Shown piece after piece: positions 1 to 6,832 of a stretch of DNA of 64,000 bases. Position 1 is the stretch's first letter. Each line of letters begins with the position of its first letter. This DNA is from Azospirillum brasilense (lineage in GTDB: Bacteria; Pseudomonadota; Alphaproteobacteria; Azospirillales; Azospirillaceae). The position numbers and the translations under genes were made by a program. Where the stretch lies: assembly GCF_008365405.1 (NCBI RefSeq), contig NZ_QOKV01000001.1, positions 62,001 through 126,000 of the forward strand, in the 5' to 3' direction. The notes beneath the pieces are model-generated. The model did not search any database and was not told the origin of the DNA. It was given only the letters and a program-made list of their open reading frames with translations.

Positions 1-2
1 GT

Positions 3-272
3 TGGAACCGGACCTACGATCAGGACGAGATATTGGACTTCGATACCATTCTTGATGAGGACGAAGCAGCGAAGAAGGCTACCGAGGCATCGCGCGACAG
101 TAATCCTTTCCTGTGCGACGAAGCCCGATTGAAGGAACTGTGGATCGAGTCGCGGCTAGCCGCTGACGGCTTGTCGGGAGTGACAGTGATGAACGCCAGC
201 AAAGACGGTTCGCGCCAGACCAAACTCAAGGCGAAGGGGCGCCAGCCCTTCACCCCCTTTACCCGATCCTGA
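3..272 (+). CDS. C-terminal part of an unidentified protein of the transposon (5' end outside the window)
   Basis: The frame is open from the first bases of the window and stops at 272, giving about 89 residues of a protein whose start is not present. The visible part is acidic at first (LDFDTILDEDEAAKK) and then basic and hydrophilic towards the end, with no recognised motif. In TniABQ-type elements the gene before tniQ is the ATPase (TniB/TnsC) or the transposase, so position suggests a transposition protein. The visible residues do not prove it, and the function is left open. Confidence 0.45.
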   Translation, partial: WNRTYDQDEILDFDTILDEDEAAKKATEASRDSNPFLCDEARLKELWIESRLAADGLSGVTVMNASKDGSRQTKLKAKGRQPFTPFTRS

Positions 273-439
273 TGCCGCTCCCCTCCACGCGTCCAAGAGC
301 GGATGATTGAGTGGCGTAAGTTTGCATCTGGTCAAGCGCGTGCACGAGCGTGCACGATTCCTGGCGGCAAACCGCTGACTGATGCTGCGCCGCAAACCCA
401 GGGGCCTGTGTCGGAAAGGCTTGCAGGGGTTGACCTTCG

Positions 440-1252
440 ATGGACAAACCAATCAGAGGCTTCAGCGCACTCGGGGGGTTGCCGTTGAGGGTGAGGCCTG
501 TACCCTTTGAGCCTGCGTACGGACTCCTTGGACGCGTGGCGGTTCGGCACGGCCACACATCGACCAGTGAGTTCATTTCTGAGATGGCAATCGGAATCCC
601 CAATTTCGTGCATGAGATCGAAAACGGACGCCGCTTGGTTGAACTCGCGCTTCTCAGTGGAGTCCCCGAAACCCGCATTCGCGCATCGACGCTGTGTGTC
701 GACGAGAACGGCGCTATGTTCATCGGTAGCGAGTTGATCAGCGCAAGGGTGTCCAATCGCATATCTTGCGGTGCCGGTCGTATCTGTCCCGGCTGTCTAC
801 GAGTTGATCTCAAGGAATGCGCCGGACCGATGGCGTGCCGGCCCCACCGGAGAACGTGGTGGGGCTTGACGGCGGTAACATCATGCCCGCTACACGGCCT
901 ACTGCTGATTGATGCATGTCCCGCGTGTGGCGTCCAACTCGCGCGAGGACAGGCTTCTCCTCGATTCTGCCGTTGTGGGTGTGACTTGGCCGATCAAGGA
1001 TCGGTTTCCCTTGAGCCGGCGGACCTCGTGGCCGATCGCTATCTGGTTGGGCGTTTGGGCGGCGTCGATCGGGTCGGGCATCCGTTGCTCGATCGCATGC
1101 CCTTTCAGACTGCGGCTTTAGCGATGCTGCGAATCGGGAGGGTTACGTTGGCGGGAGCGAGGGGGCTGTCGAAGAAAGGGGACAACGTCGAACCCGCAAT
1201 GCAGGCACGAATGGCATCCCTCGGCTTTCGCACGAGCGAGTCCTCTCGGTGA
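440..1252 (+). CDS. tniQ: TniQ family protein (transposition target selection)
   Basis: The 270-residue protein opens with a proline-rich stretch and a segment typical of the TniQ N-terminus (PFEPAYGLLGRVAVRHGH, about residues 22-39). It then shows zinc-ribbon-like cysteine/histidine pairs: CPGC (116-119), CPLH (149-152), CPAC (160-163) and CRCGC (177-181). The CPLHG...CPACG pattern is a hallmark of TniQ/TnsD-like proteins, which link the transposon's ATPase to the target DNA. It is shorter than many TniQ proteins (roughly 350-400 residues) and could be a short form or have lost its C-terminus. No good ribosome binding site is visible before the ATG. The next gene downstream is prophage, so no resolvase or CRISPR component follows. 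Confidence 0.8.
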   Translation: MDKPIRGFSALGGLPLRVRPVPFEPAYGLLGRVAVRHGHTSTSEFISEMAIGIPNFVHEIENGRRLVELALLSGVPETRIRASTLCVDENGAMFIGSELISARVSNRISCGAGRICPGCLRVDLKECAGPMACRPHRRTWWGLTAVTSCPLHGLLLIDACPACGVQLARGQASPRFCRCGCDLADQGSVSLEPADLVADRYLVGRLGGVDRVGHPLLDRMPFQTAALAMLRIGRVTLAGARGLSKKGDNVEPAMQARMASLGFRTSESSR

Positions 1253-1671
1253 GCATGCGTCCCATGGTCGGTTTGGCTGGGATGCTCGGATAAGGCGGCA
1301 CGGATAAGCTTCACGTCCATCAGAGAATGTGTTCGCTAGCAAGGTGCGGCGACTCCGAAGCCAGCGTGGGGTGAGGCAATGGGACATGCATCGGGGCTGG
1401 CCGCTTAAGGCCTGCCACCGGTCGCGGAAGGCCCCCAGGTGGGGGCGGGTTGTCCGCTCGCGGACCAGGCACTCTTTGAGGTTGTCGACGCTGGCGCTGT
1501 GCCCAGCCGGGTCAGGGGGCAACACGTCCGACTCGCAGTCGGCCCGCACATACTCCAACTCGCCGCGCGCCATCATATCGGCCACTCGCTGCCATGACTG
1601 CCGATCTTTGCCGGACATGCCGATCAGGTCGGCGATGTCCTGCAAGCCAAGGCGCGGCCAAGCGCGAACAG
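1253..1671. other. Intergenic stretch inside the transposon, no convincing gene
   Basis: Reading frames exist on both strands here, but none has a recognised domain or a good start. One minus-strand frame between about 1660 and 1400 reads rather like a real protein (for example DIADLIGMSGKDRQSWQRVA) but has no proper beginning or end. It may be a decayed cargo gene. No CRISPR-like repeats or tRNA-like sequence were seen. Confidence 0.4.
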
Positions 1672-1672
1672 C

Positions 1673-1791
1673 TTTATGGTTCCTAAAGTGCCACGTGGTA
1701 CAAATTTGTGGTTCCCGCGATGAGCTTTGTGGTTCCCGATAATCCAAATTTCTCAATGATTCCAACATCCCTCGTTTGAGTTTATGGTTCC
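1673..1791. repeat. Transposon end with five transposase-binding-site-like repeats
   Basis: The 11-base core TTTRTGGTTCC is present exactly at 1673-1683, 1705-1715, 1726-1736 and 1781-1791, with a weaker copy (TCAATGATTCC) at 1753-1763. All copies point the same way and start 21 to 32 bases apart. Arrays of similar spaced repeats at the ends are how TnsB/TniA-type transposases recognise their element. The reading frame of the interrupted terminase resumes right after the last copy. The role as transposase sites is inference from position and layout. Confidence 0.65.
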
Positions 1792-1794
1792 CTC

Positions 1795-2478
1795 CAGAGC
1801 CGCTACGACGGTGAGCTGGACTACCGGGAGTCGGCGGGGCGGGCGGTGCTGACGCTGAACGGCCTGCGCATGGCCTCGGCCTCCTGCTGGTGGGACCCGG
1901 CCTTCGCCCGGCCGGCGGCGGAGGGCGGAAAGCCCGGCGATTCCAGCGTCGTCGCCGCGGTGTTCGGCGGAGCGGACGGGCGCTTCTACCTGCACCGGGT
2001 GCTCTACCTGTCGGTGGACCCCGGCGATCCGGACACCGAGGCGGAGCAGCAATGCTTCCAGGTCGCCCGCTTTCTCGAGCGGCACCACCTGCCGGCGGTG
2101 CATGTCGAGATCAACGGCATCGGGCGTTTCCTGCCCGGCCTGCTGCGCAAGGCGCTGCGCACGGAGAAGGTCGGCGCCGCCGTGGTCGAGGAGGCGAGCC
2201 GCCGCGCCAAGGCGCTGCGCATCCGCGAGGCGTTCGACGCCCTGCTGGCCGACCGCCGGCTGCTGGCCCACGCCACGGTGTGGGAGACGCCCTTCATCCG
2301 CGAGATGCGCGAATGGTCGCCGGACGGGCGCTATACGGGCCGCGACGACGGGCTGGACGCTGTGGCCGGCGCCCTGTCCTGCGAGCCGTTCCGCTTCGAC
2401 CGCCAGCCGGCGCCGGGGCGGAAGGCGGACTGGCGCGCCGCGACGGCGCCGGTTCCGGTGGAGGGCTGGGATGTGTGA
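1795..2478 (+). pseudogene. Phage terminase large subunit, C-terminal nuclease part, 5' end removed by the transposon
   Basis: The frame runs without its own start from the transposon boundary to a TGA at 2478, leaving about 227 residues. The remnant has the look of the C-terminal RNase H-like nuclease domain of terminase large subunits: a YLHRVLYLSV strand, the segment HVEINGIGRFLPGLLRKAL, and a late TGRDDGLDAVAGAL stretch containing acidic residues. The ATPase half is absent. Presumably it lies on the other side of the transposon or is lost. An internal GTG at 1846 could start a shorter peptide, but a terminase without its ATPase would not package DNA. Confidence 0.75.
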
Positions 2479-2508
2479 TTGCCGCCCGCCCCGTTCCGTG
2501 TTCCGACG

Positions 2509-2543
2509 GGCCGCCTTCCTGACCGGACGGCGGCCTTTTCTTT
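2509..2543 (+). terminator. Rho-independent-type terminator after the terminase remnant
   Basis: A perfect 7-base stem (GGCCGCC at 2509-2515, GGCGGCC at 2529-2535) is followed by TTTTCTTTT. It sits between the terminase stop and the next prophage gene. Confidence 0.6.
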
Positions 2544-2566
2544 TGCCTTTTCCTTGGAGAACGGAG

Positions 2567-2902
2567 ATGCAGGAGTCCATCGACCTGTCCTGGTGGATCA
2601 CGGCGGTCGAGCTGCCGGTCATGGGCGGGCTGTTCTGGTTGATCGCCCGGCTGCGCCGCGACGCCGAAACCGCGCTGGAGACGGTGCGGGCGCGCGCCGA
2701 GACCGCCCAGGCGCAGGTGCGTGAGAGCCTGGCCGCCTACAAGCTGGAGGTCGCCAAGACCTACGTCTCGGTCGCGACGCTGAAGGATGTGGAGCGGCGG
2801 CTGACCGACCATCTGCTGCGCATCGAGACCAAGCTGGAAAACGGCTGCGCGCCGTTCGCCCAGCCCTACGTTCCGCCCTACGGCGATGGGGGCCGCCGAT
2901 GA
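2567..2902 (+). CDS. Small prophage protein with one membrane segment and a coiled coil
   Basis: This 111-residue protein has a good ribosome binding site (GGAGAACGGAG just before the ATG). Its N-terminal hydrophobic segment (about residues 7-25, ITAVELPVMGGLFWLIARL) is followed by a long charged helix rich in Arg, Glu and Ala. Its last codons overlap the start of the cell wall hydrolase by four bases (ATGA). Placement straight before a lysis-type enzyme suggests a lysis accessory such as a holin- or spanin-like protein, but no family motif proves this. It could equally be a tail- or capsid-related membrane protein. Confidence 0.6.
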   Translation: MQESIDLSWWITAVELPVMGGLFWLIARLRRDAETALETVRARAETAQAQVRESLAAYKLEVAKTYVSVATLKDVERRLTDHLLRIETKLENGCAPFAQPYVPPYGDGGRR

Positions 2903-3378
2903 GGGCGCGCGTCCTGAAGCCGGAGCCCGGACCGGTGGCGCTGCCGCGCGGTCCGTCCGTCGACGCTCCCGGCCAAGCCGTCGACACGCTCGCCCGCACC
3001 CTCTGGGGGGAGGCGCGCGGCGAGTCCGTGCGGGCCATGGAGGCGGTGGCGGCGGTCGTGATGAACCGCGTCAGCCGGGCGCGCGATCAGGGAGGGTGGT
3101 GGGGAAATGACGTGGTCGCCGTCTGCCGTCTGCCGGGACAGTTTCCCTGCTGGGACCCGGACGCGCCGGGACGGTTGGGGCTGCTGTCGGTCACCGCCGC
3201 GGACCCGGTCTTCGCCGCCGCCCAGCGGATCGCCCGCCGCGCGGTGGCCGGTCTGCTCGACGACCCGACGGGCGGCGCGACTCACCTGCACCGGGCGGGG
3301 GCGAACCCGCAATGGGCGCAAGGGCGCAGCGTCTGTGCCGAGATCGGCGGGTTCCAGTTCTACGACGACGTCGAATGA
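2899..3378 (+). CDS. Cell wall hydrolase, SleB family (prophage lysin)
   Basis: The 159-residue protein matches the SleB/Hydrolase_2 family. It has the typical LARTLWGEARGE segment with the presumed catalytic glutamate (near residue 38), followed by MEAVAAVVMNRV and the family's cysteine-containing stretches (VCRLPGQFPCW, VCAEIGGFQFY). Such enzymes cut peptidoglycan glycan strands. No signal peptide is visible, so in a phage setting it would need a holin or other export help. The start overlaps the preceding gene in ATGA fashion, showing the two are translated together. It is the last recognisable prophage gene before chromosomal genes resume. Confidence 0.85.
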   Translation: MRARVLKPEPGPVALPRGPSVDAPGQAVDTLARTLWGEARGESVRAMEAVAAVVMNRVSRARDQGGWWGNDVVAVCRLPGQFPCWDPDAPGRLGLLSVTAADPVFAAAQRIARRAVAGLLDDPTGGATHLHRAGANPQWAQGRSVCAEIGGFQFYDDVE

Positions 3379-3475
3379 CCTCTCGTTCTGCACCGACGTC
3401 TCCCTGCCGCGTTCCGGCGAGCCGGACATCCAGGTCCGGACCGCGGCAGCGGAAGGAGAGGCTGGAACGGGCCGG

Positions 3476-3724
3476 TCAGGCGGCTTCCTTGATCATCGCC
3501 AGATAGATCTTCCAGGCCGTCTCGACCGAGACGCCGCCGGCGCGCGATCCGGCGGCCAGCATCGCCGCCGAGGGCTTCAGCGGAACGGACGTGCTGCTGG
3601 GCTCGACGGTGGCGGACAGGGGGGGGCTGTCCACGCTGGACACGATCACCCCATGGATGCGCGAGTCGAGCGCATGCTCCACCGGGTGGCGTTCCTTCAC
3701 AACATTCATCGCAATCGCGTTCAT
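3476..3724 (-). CDS. Small protein of unknown function (82 residues)
   Basis: The ATG at 3724 (minus strand) is preceded by AAGGAG seven bases away, a strong ribosome binding site, which is why this start is preferred over a longer reading. The protein begins MNAIAMNVVKERHPVEH. Its middle is rich in Ser, Pro and Val, and it ends in a short amphipathic helix (ETAWKIYLAMIKEAA). No signal peptide, membrane segment or known domain is visible. It lies between the prophage remnant and pyrD and points towards the prophage. The function is unknown. Confidence 0.55.
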   Translation of the reverse strand: MNAIAMNVVKERHPVEHALDSRIHGVIVSSVDSPPLSATVEPSSTSVPLKPSAAMLAAGSRAGGVSVETAWKIYLAMIKEAA

Positions 3725-4029
3725 GGGGCATCTCCTTGCTTGCCCACCTCTCAGCAATCCCGATGCCAACTCCGAAAAGTTGCCGCCGAAGAGGCGGATG
3801 CCTTGGGGAATCCCTGATTCTGCGGCTTTTCCGTGTGCTCGGCGGGGTGGGACGCGGCGGATCGGCGAATTTTCCTTCTGCAAAATGCCGGGGGATTCCC
3901 AGGGCCGCGTTTGCAAATTGCGAAGCAAACAGCGCAACGTCCCATTCTGAAGTTATCAACGTTCCGCCGATCCCCCGAATTTGCCGCGGCTGGCTTTGGC
4001 GGTCGGCTTTGCGCTAAGGTCGCCGTGCC
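3725..4029. other. Intergenic region between the small minus-strand gene and the DUF952 gene
   Basis: This holds the divergent upstream regions of both genes. A six-base inverted repeat (GTTTGC at 3909-3914, GCAAAC at 3925-3930) is the only structure noted. No clear promoter hexamers or coding frame are supported. Confidence 0.4.
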
Positions 4030-4392
4030 ATGACTGAACGGATCATCTTTCATATGTGCCGCGCCGCGGAGTGGGAGAGGGCGCTCGCCGCCGGGGCCTA
4101 CCACGGCTCCTCGCAGGATGCGGCGGACGGCTTCATCCACTTCTCCACCGGCGCCCAGGTCGAGGAAAGTGCCGCCAAGCACCGCGCCGGGCAGGACGGC
4201 CTCGTCCTGCTGACCGTGGACGGCGCCGCGCTGGGCGACGCGCTCCGCTGGGAGCCGTCGCGCGGCGGCCAGCTCTTCCCCCATCTCTATGGCCCGCTGC
4301 CGCCCGCGGCGGTGCTGCGCGCCGATCCGCTGCCGCTGGGGCCGGACGGCCGCCATCTCTTCCCGGCGACCTTCAAGGACACCGCACCGTGA
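4030..4392 (+). CDS. DUF952 domain-containing protein
   Basis: The 120-residue protein fits the DUF952 family from end to end: it starts with TERIIFHMCRAAEWERA, has the conserved DGFIHFST segment, and ends with the LFPHLYGPLPPAAV segment. The biochemical role of the family is not established; a fold related to ADP-ribosyltransferases has been proposed. Its TGA overlaps the GTG start of pyrD, so the two are probably one transcript and translationally coupled. DUF952 next to pyrD is an arrangement I associate with alphaproteobacteria. Confidence 0.85.
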   Translation: MTERIIFHMCRAAEWERALAAGAYHGSSQDAADGFIHFSTGAQVEESAAKHRAGQDGLVLLTVDGAALGDALRWEPSRGGQLFPHLYGPLPPAAVLRADPLPLGPDGRHLFPATFKDTAP

Positions 4393-5462
4393 TCGACCTG
4401 TTTCCCATCGTCGGCCCCGTCCTGCGCAGCTTCGATCCGGAGACGGCGCACGGGCTGACCATCAAGGCCCTGTCGAGCGGGTTGATGCCGCCGGTGCGGG
4501 AGAAGGACGATCCCATCCTGCGGAGCCGGGTGTTCGGCCTGGACTTCGCCAACCCGGTCGGCCTCGCCGCCGGCTTCGACAAGAACGCCGAGGTGGTCGA
4601 CGCCATGCTGCGGCTGGGCTTCGGTTTCGTCGAGGCGGGCAGCGTCACTCCCCGTCCGCAGCCCGGCAACCCCAAGCCGCGCCTGTTCCGCGTGCCGGAG
4701 CAGGGGGCCGTCATCAACCGCATGGGCTTCAACAACGAGGGGCTGGAGCCTTTCGCCCAGCGGCTGGAGCGACGCCTGTCCGGCGGGCGCAAGGCGCCGG
4801 GACTCGTCGGGGCCAACCTCGGCAAGAACAAGGACACGGTGGAGGCCGCGGACGACTATGTCCTCGGCGTGACCCGGGTGGCGGCGCTGGCCGACTATCT
4901 GGTCGTCAACGTGTCGTCCCCCAACACGCCGGGCCTGCGCGCGCTCCAGGGGCGCGACCCGCTGCGCACCCTGCTGGGCCGCGTGCTCGATGCCCGGACC
5001 GCCTGCAAGCTGGCCAAGGCGCCGCCGGTCCTGCTGAAGATCGCCCCGGACTTGACGGACGAGGACAAGGCGGACATCGCCGCCGTCGCTCTGGAATCGG
5101 GCATCGACGGGCTGATCGTCTCCAACACCACCATCGCCCGCCCGGCGGAGATCCCGGAACCGCTGCGCGGGGAGGCCGGCGGCCTGTCCGGCAAGCCGCT
5201 GTTCGCGCCCTCCACCGCGGTCCTGCGCGAGATGTACGGGCTGACCGGCGGCAAGCTGCCGCTGGTCGGGGTCGGCGGCATCGCGTCGGGTGCCGACGCC
5301 TACGCCAAGATCCGTGCCGGTGCCTCGCTGGTGCAGCTCTATTCCGCGCTGGTCTATGCCGGGCCGGCGCTGGTGCTGGCGATCCGCCGCGACCTCGCCG
5401 CCCTGCTGCGCCGCGACGGCTTCGCCTCGTTGAGCGACGCCGTGGGGGCGGATCACCGCTGA
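4389..5462 (+). CDS. pyrD: Dihydroorotate dehydrogenase (quinone), class 2
   Basis: This enzyme oxidises dihydroorotate to orotate in pyrimidine synthesis and passes electrons to quinone at the inner membrane. The 357-residue length is typical of class 2. Visible signatures are GLAAGFDKNAEVVDAMLRLGFGFVEAGSVTPRPQPGNPKPR, split as DKNAE and SVTPRPQPGNPKPR, then INRMGFNN and VNVSSPNTPGLR, which carries the class 2 catalytic serine (about residues 174-184). IVSNTT and GVGGIASGADAY follow as FMN-binding elements. The GTG start is chosen because it overlaps the DUF952 stop and gives the normal N-terminus. carB of the same pathway lies about 31 kb away at 36833-40084. Confidence 0.96.
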   Translation: MIDLFPIVGPVLRSFDPETAHGLTIKALSSGLMPPVREKDDPILRSRVFGLDFANPVGLAAGFDKNAEVVDAMLRLGFGFVEAGSVTPRPQPGNPKPRLFRVPEQGAVINRMGFNNEGLEPFAQRLERRLSGGRKAPGLVGANLGKNKDTVEAADDYVLGVTRVAALADYLVVNVSSPNTPGLRALQGRDPLRTLLGRVLDARTACKLAKAPPVLLKIAPDLTDEDKADIAAVALESGIDGLIVSNTTIARPAEIPEPLRGEAGGLSGKPLFAPSTAVLREMYGLTGGKLPLVGVGGIASGADAYAKIRAGASLVQLYSALVYAGPALVLAIRRDLAALLRRDGFASLSDAVGADHR

Positions 5463-5484
5463 GCGGGGCGGGGGGAGCCGGCGC

Positions 5485-6681
5485 GTGGCGGCCCTGACGG
5501 TCCTCCTCCACGGGCTGGCCGTTGCCGCAGCGGCCTCGGTCGCCCTCGGCCTGCCGGTCCTGCGTCCCGAGGCCGACCCGGCGTTGGGTTGGCTCGGCGG
5601 CGGGCTGATCCTTCTGGCGGGCAGCGTCCTGGATCTGCACCGCCGGCTTGCCCGCCGGGAGCGTGACACCCTGCGCCGCCTGGACAGTCTTCAGAGGAGT
5701 GTGGACGCGCTGGCCGAACGGCTGGACCGGCGAATCGCGTCGGCCGAAGCCGGCGACTCCGCCGCCGCTCACGAGGCCGTCCTTCAGGAGGTCAAGCTCC
5801 TGCACACTCTGGTCGCCCGGCTCGGCGAATCCCGCCCGCCCGAGGCCCCCGAACCGCCGCGGACGTCCCCTCCGTCCCGGACGGCGTTTCAGGCTCCGCG
5901 CCCGCCGGACCTGCGCTCCCCGACCAGCGTCGCGGCCCCGCCGATGGACGACGCCGCGGTTTTGGAAGCGGTGCGCGACGCGCTGGCCGCCGACCGGATC
6001 GACATCCACCTCCAGCCCATCGTCAGCCTGCCCCAGCGCAAGCACCGTTTCTTCGAGGTGTTCTCGCGCGTGCGCGCGGCCGACGGGGTGGTGATCCTGC
6101 CGGACCGCTATCTGGAGATCGCGGAGCGCGCGGGGCTGATGGCCACCATCGACAATCTCCTGCTGGTCCGCTGCATCCAGCTGATCCGCGAGACGGAGCG
6201 ACGCCAGCACGCCATCGGCTTCTTCTGCAACATGTCCGCCGCCACGCTCAGCGACGCGGAATTCATGCGGCAGTTCCTCGATCTGTTGGCCATGAACCAA
6301 GCGCTGGTGCCCAAGCTGGTGTTCGAGCTGAGCCAGCAGGAGTTGCGGGCGGGCGGGGCGGTGACGATGGGCATTCTGTCGCAGCTCGCCCGCATCGGCT
6401 TCCGCTTCTCCATGGACCGGGTGACCGACCCGGACATCGACGTGGACGCGCTGCTGCGCCACGAGATCCGCTACGTGAAGCTGGATTGCGCCCTGCTGCT
6501 CGACCCCGCCATGGACGTGCGCATCGCGGATGTGCGCCGCCGCCTGGAAGGCACGGGGATCGATCTCATCGCCGAGAAGATCGAGACGGAGACGCAACTC
6601 GACGCGATCTTGCGCAGCGGCATCGATTTCGGCCAGGGCTATCTGTTCGGCGGGCCGCGACCCGCGCGCAAACCGCCATGA
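5485..6681 (+). CDS. Membrane-anchored EAL-domain protein with altered active-site motifs
   Basis: The 398-residue protein has two N-terminal hydrophobic segments (about 3-25 and 33-50), a coiled-coil/Pro-rich linker (about 55-155) and a C-terminal EAL domain (about 160-395). EAL domains hydrolyse cyclic di-GMP. Here the signature EAL is EVF (near residue 191). The DDFG metal-binding motif reads MDRV (near 310), so one of the two aspartates is lost. The Asn in FFCNMSA, Glu in FELSQQE, Lys in YVKLD, Glu in AEKIE and Gln in GQGYLFG appear kept. It may therefore be a c-di-GMP receptor or a weak enzyme. The GTG start follows a GGGGGAG site and lies 22 bases after pyrD. Confidence 0.8.
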   Translation: MAALTVLLHGLAVAAAASVALGLPVLRPEADPALGWLGGGLILLAGSVLDLHRRLARRERDTLRRLDSLQRSVDALAERLDRRIASAEAGDSAAAHEAVLQEVKLLHTLVARLGESRPPEAPEPPRTSPPSRTAFQAPRPPDLRSPTSVAAPPMDDAAVLEAVRDALAADRIDIHLQPIVSLPQRKHRFFEVFSRVRAADGVVILPDRYLEIAERAGLMATIDNLLLVRCIQLIRETERRQHAIGFFCNMSAATLSDAEFMRQFLDLLAMNQALVPKLVFELSQQELRAGGAVTMGILSQLARIGFRFSMDRVTDPDIDVDALLRHEIRYVKLDCALLLDPAMDVRIADVRRRLEGTGIDLIAEKIETETQLDAILRSGIDFGQGYLFGGPRPARKPP

Positions 6682-6762
6682 GATAATTTTGCCGTGAATT
6701 AATTATGCAAGAAAATTCGCCGTTCGGGCGGCGGATTCGGGCCGGAAATGCCCCCGGCGCCC

Positions 6763-6790
6763 TTGACAGAAAGCCCGCCCGCATTAGAAG
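6763..6790 (+). promoter_or_regulatory. Likely promoter of thrS-infC
   Basis: A perfect -35 hexamer TTGACA (6763-6768) is followed, 15-16 bases on, by TTAGAA/TAGAAG (6784-6790), about 45 bases before the thrS ATG. The spacing is slightly short, so the -10 assignment is tentative. Confidence 0.5.
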
Positions 6791-6832
6791 TTTCGCCTCC
6801 CGGCATGCGCCGGGTGCGATGCAAACAGTCAA

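Larger units (their letters stand above)
1..1794. mobile_element. Right part of a Tn5053/Tn7-like (TniQ-type) transposon, left end outside the window
   Basis: The stretch carries an incomplete gene, a TniQ-family gene, about 540 bases without a clear gene, and then a terminal array of short repeats ending against a prophage terminase reading frame that has lost its 5' part. TniQ proteins are target-selection partners of DDE transposases and AAA+ ATPases in Tn7- and Tn5053-type elements, whose ends carry several transposase-binding repeats. The exact outer end is taken as about 1791-1795, straight after the last repeat. This is inferred because the other end and the target-site duplication are not visible. 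Confidence 0.7.

Noticed and set aside
1118..1768. Minus-strand frame crossing the transposon end and the tniQ 3' part
   Set aside because: It overlaps tniQ and the repeat array and has no recognised domain; only its middle part looks protein-like, so it is mentioned as a possible remnant but not called a gene.
1761..1772. ACA followed by TCCCT as an alternative transposon terminus with a 5-base target duplication
   Set aside because: A further full copy of the end repeat (1781-1791) lies outside it, so the end is more likely after 1791; the left side is not available to check.
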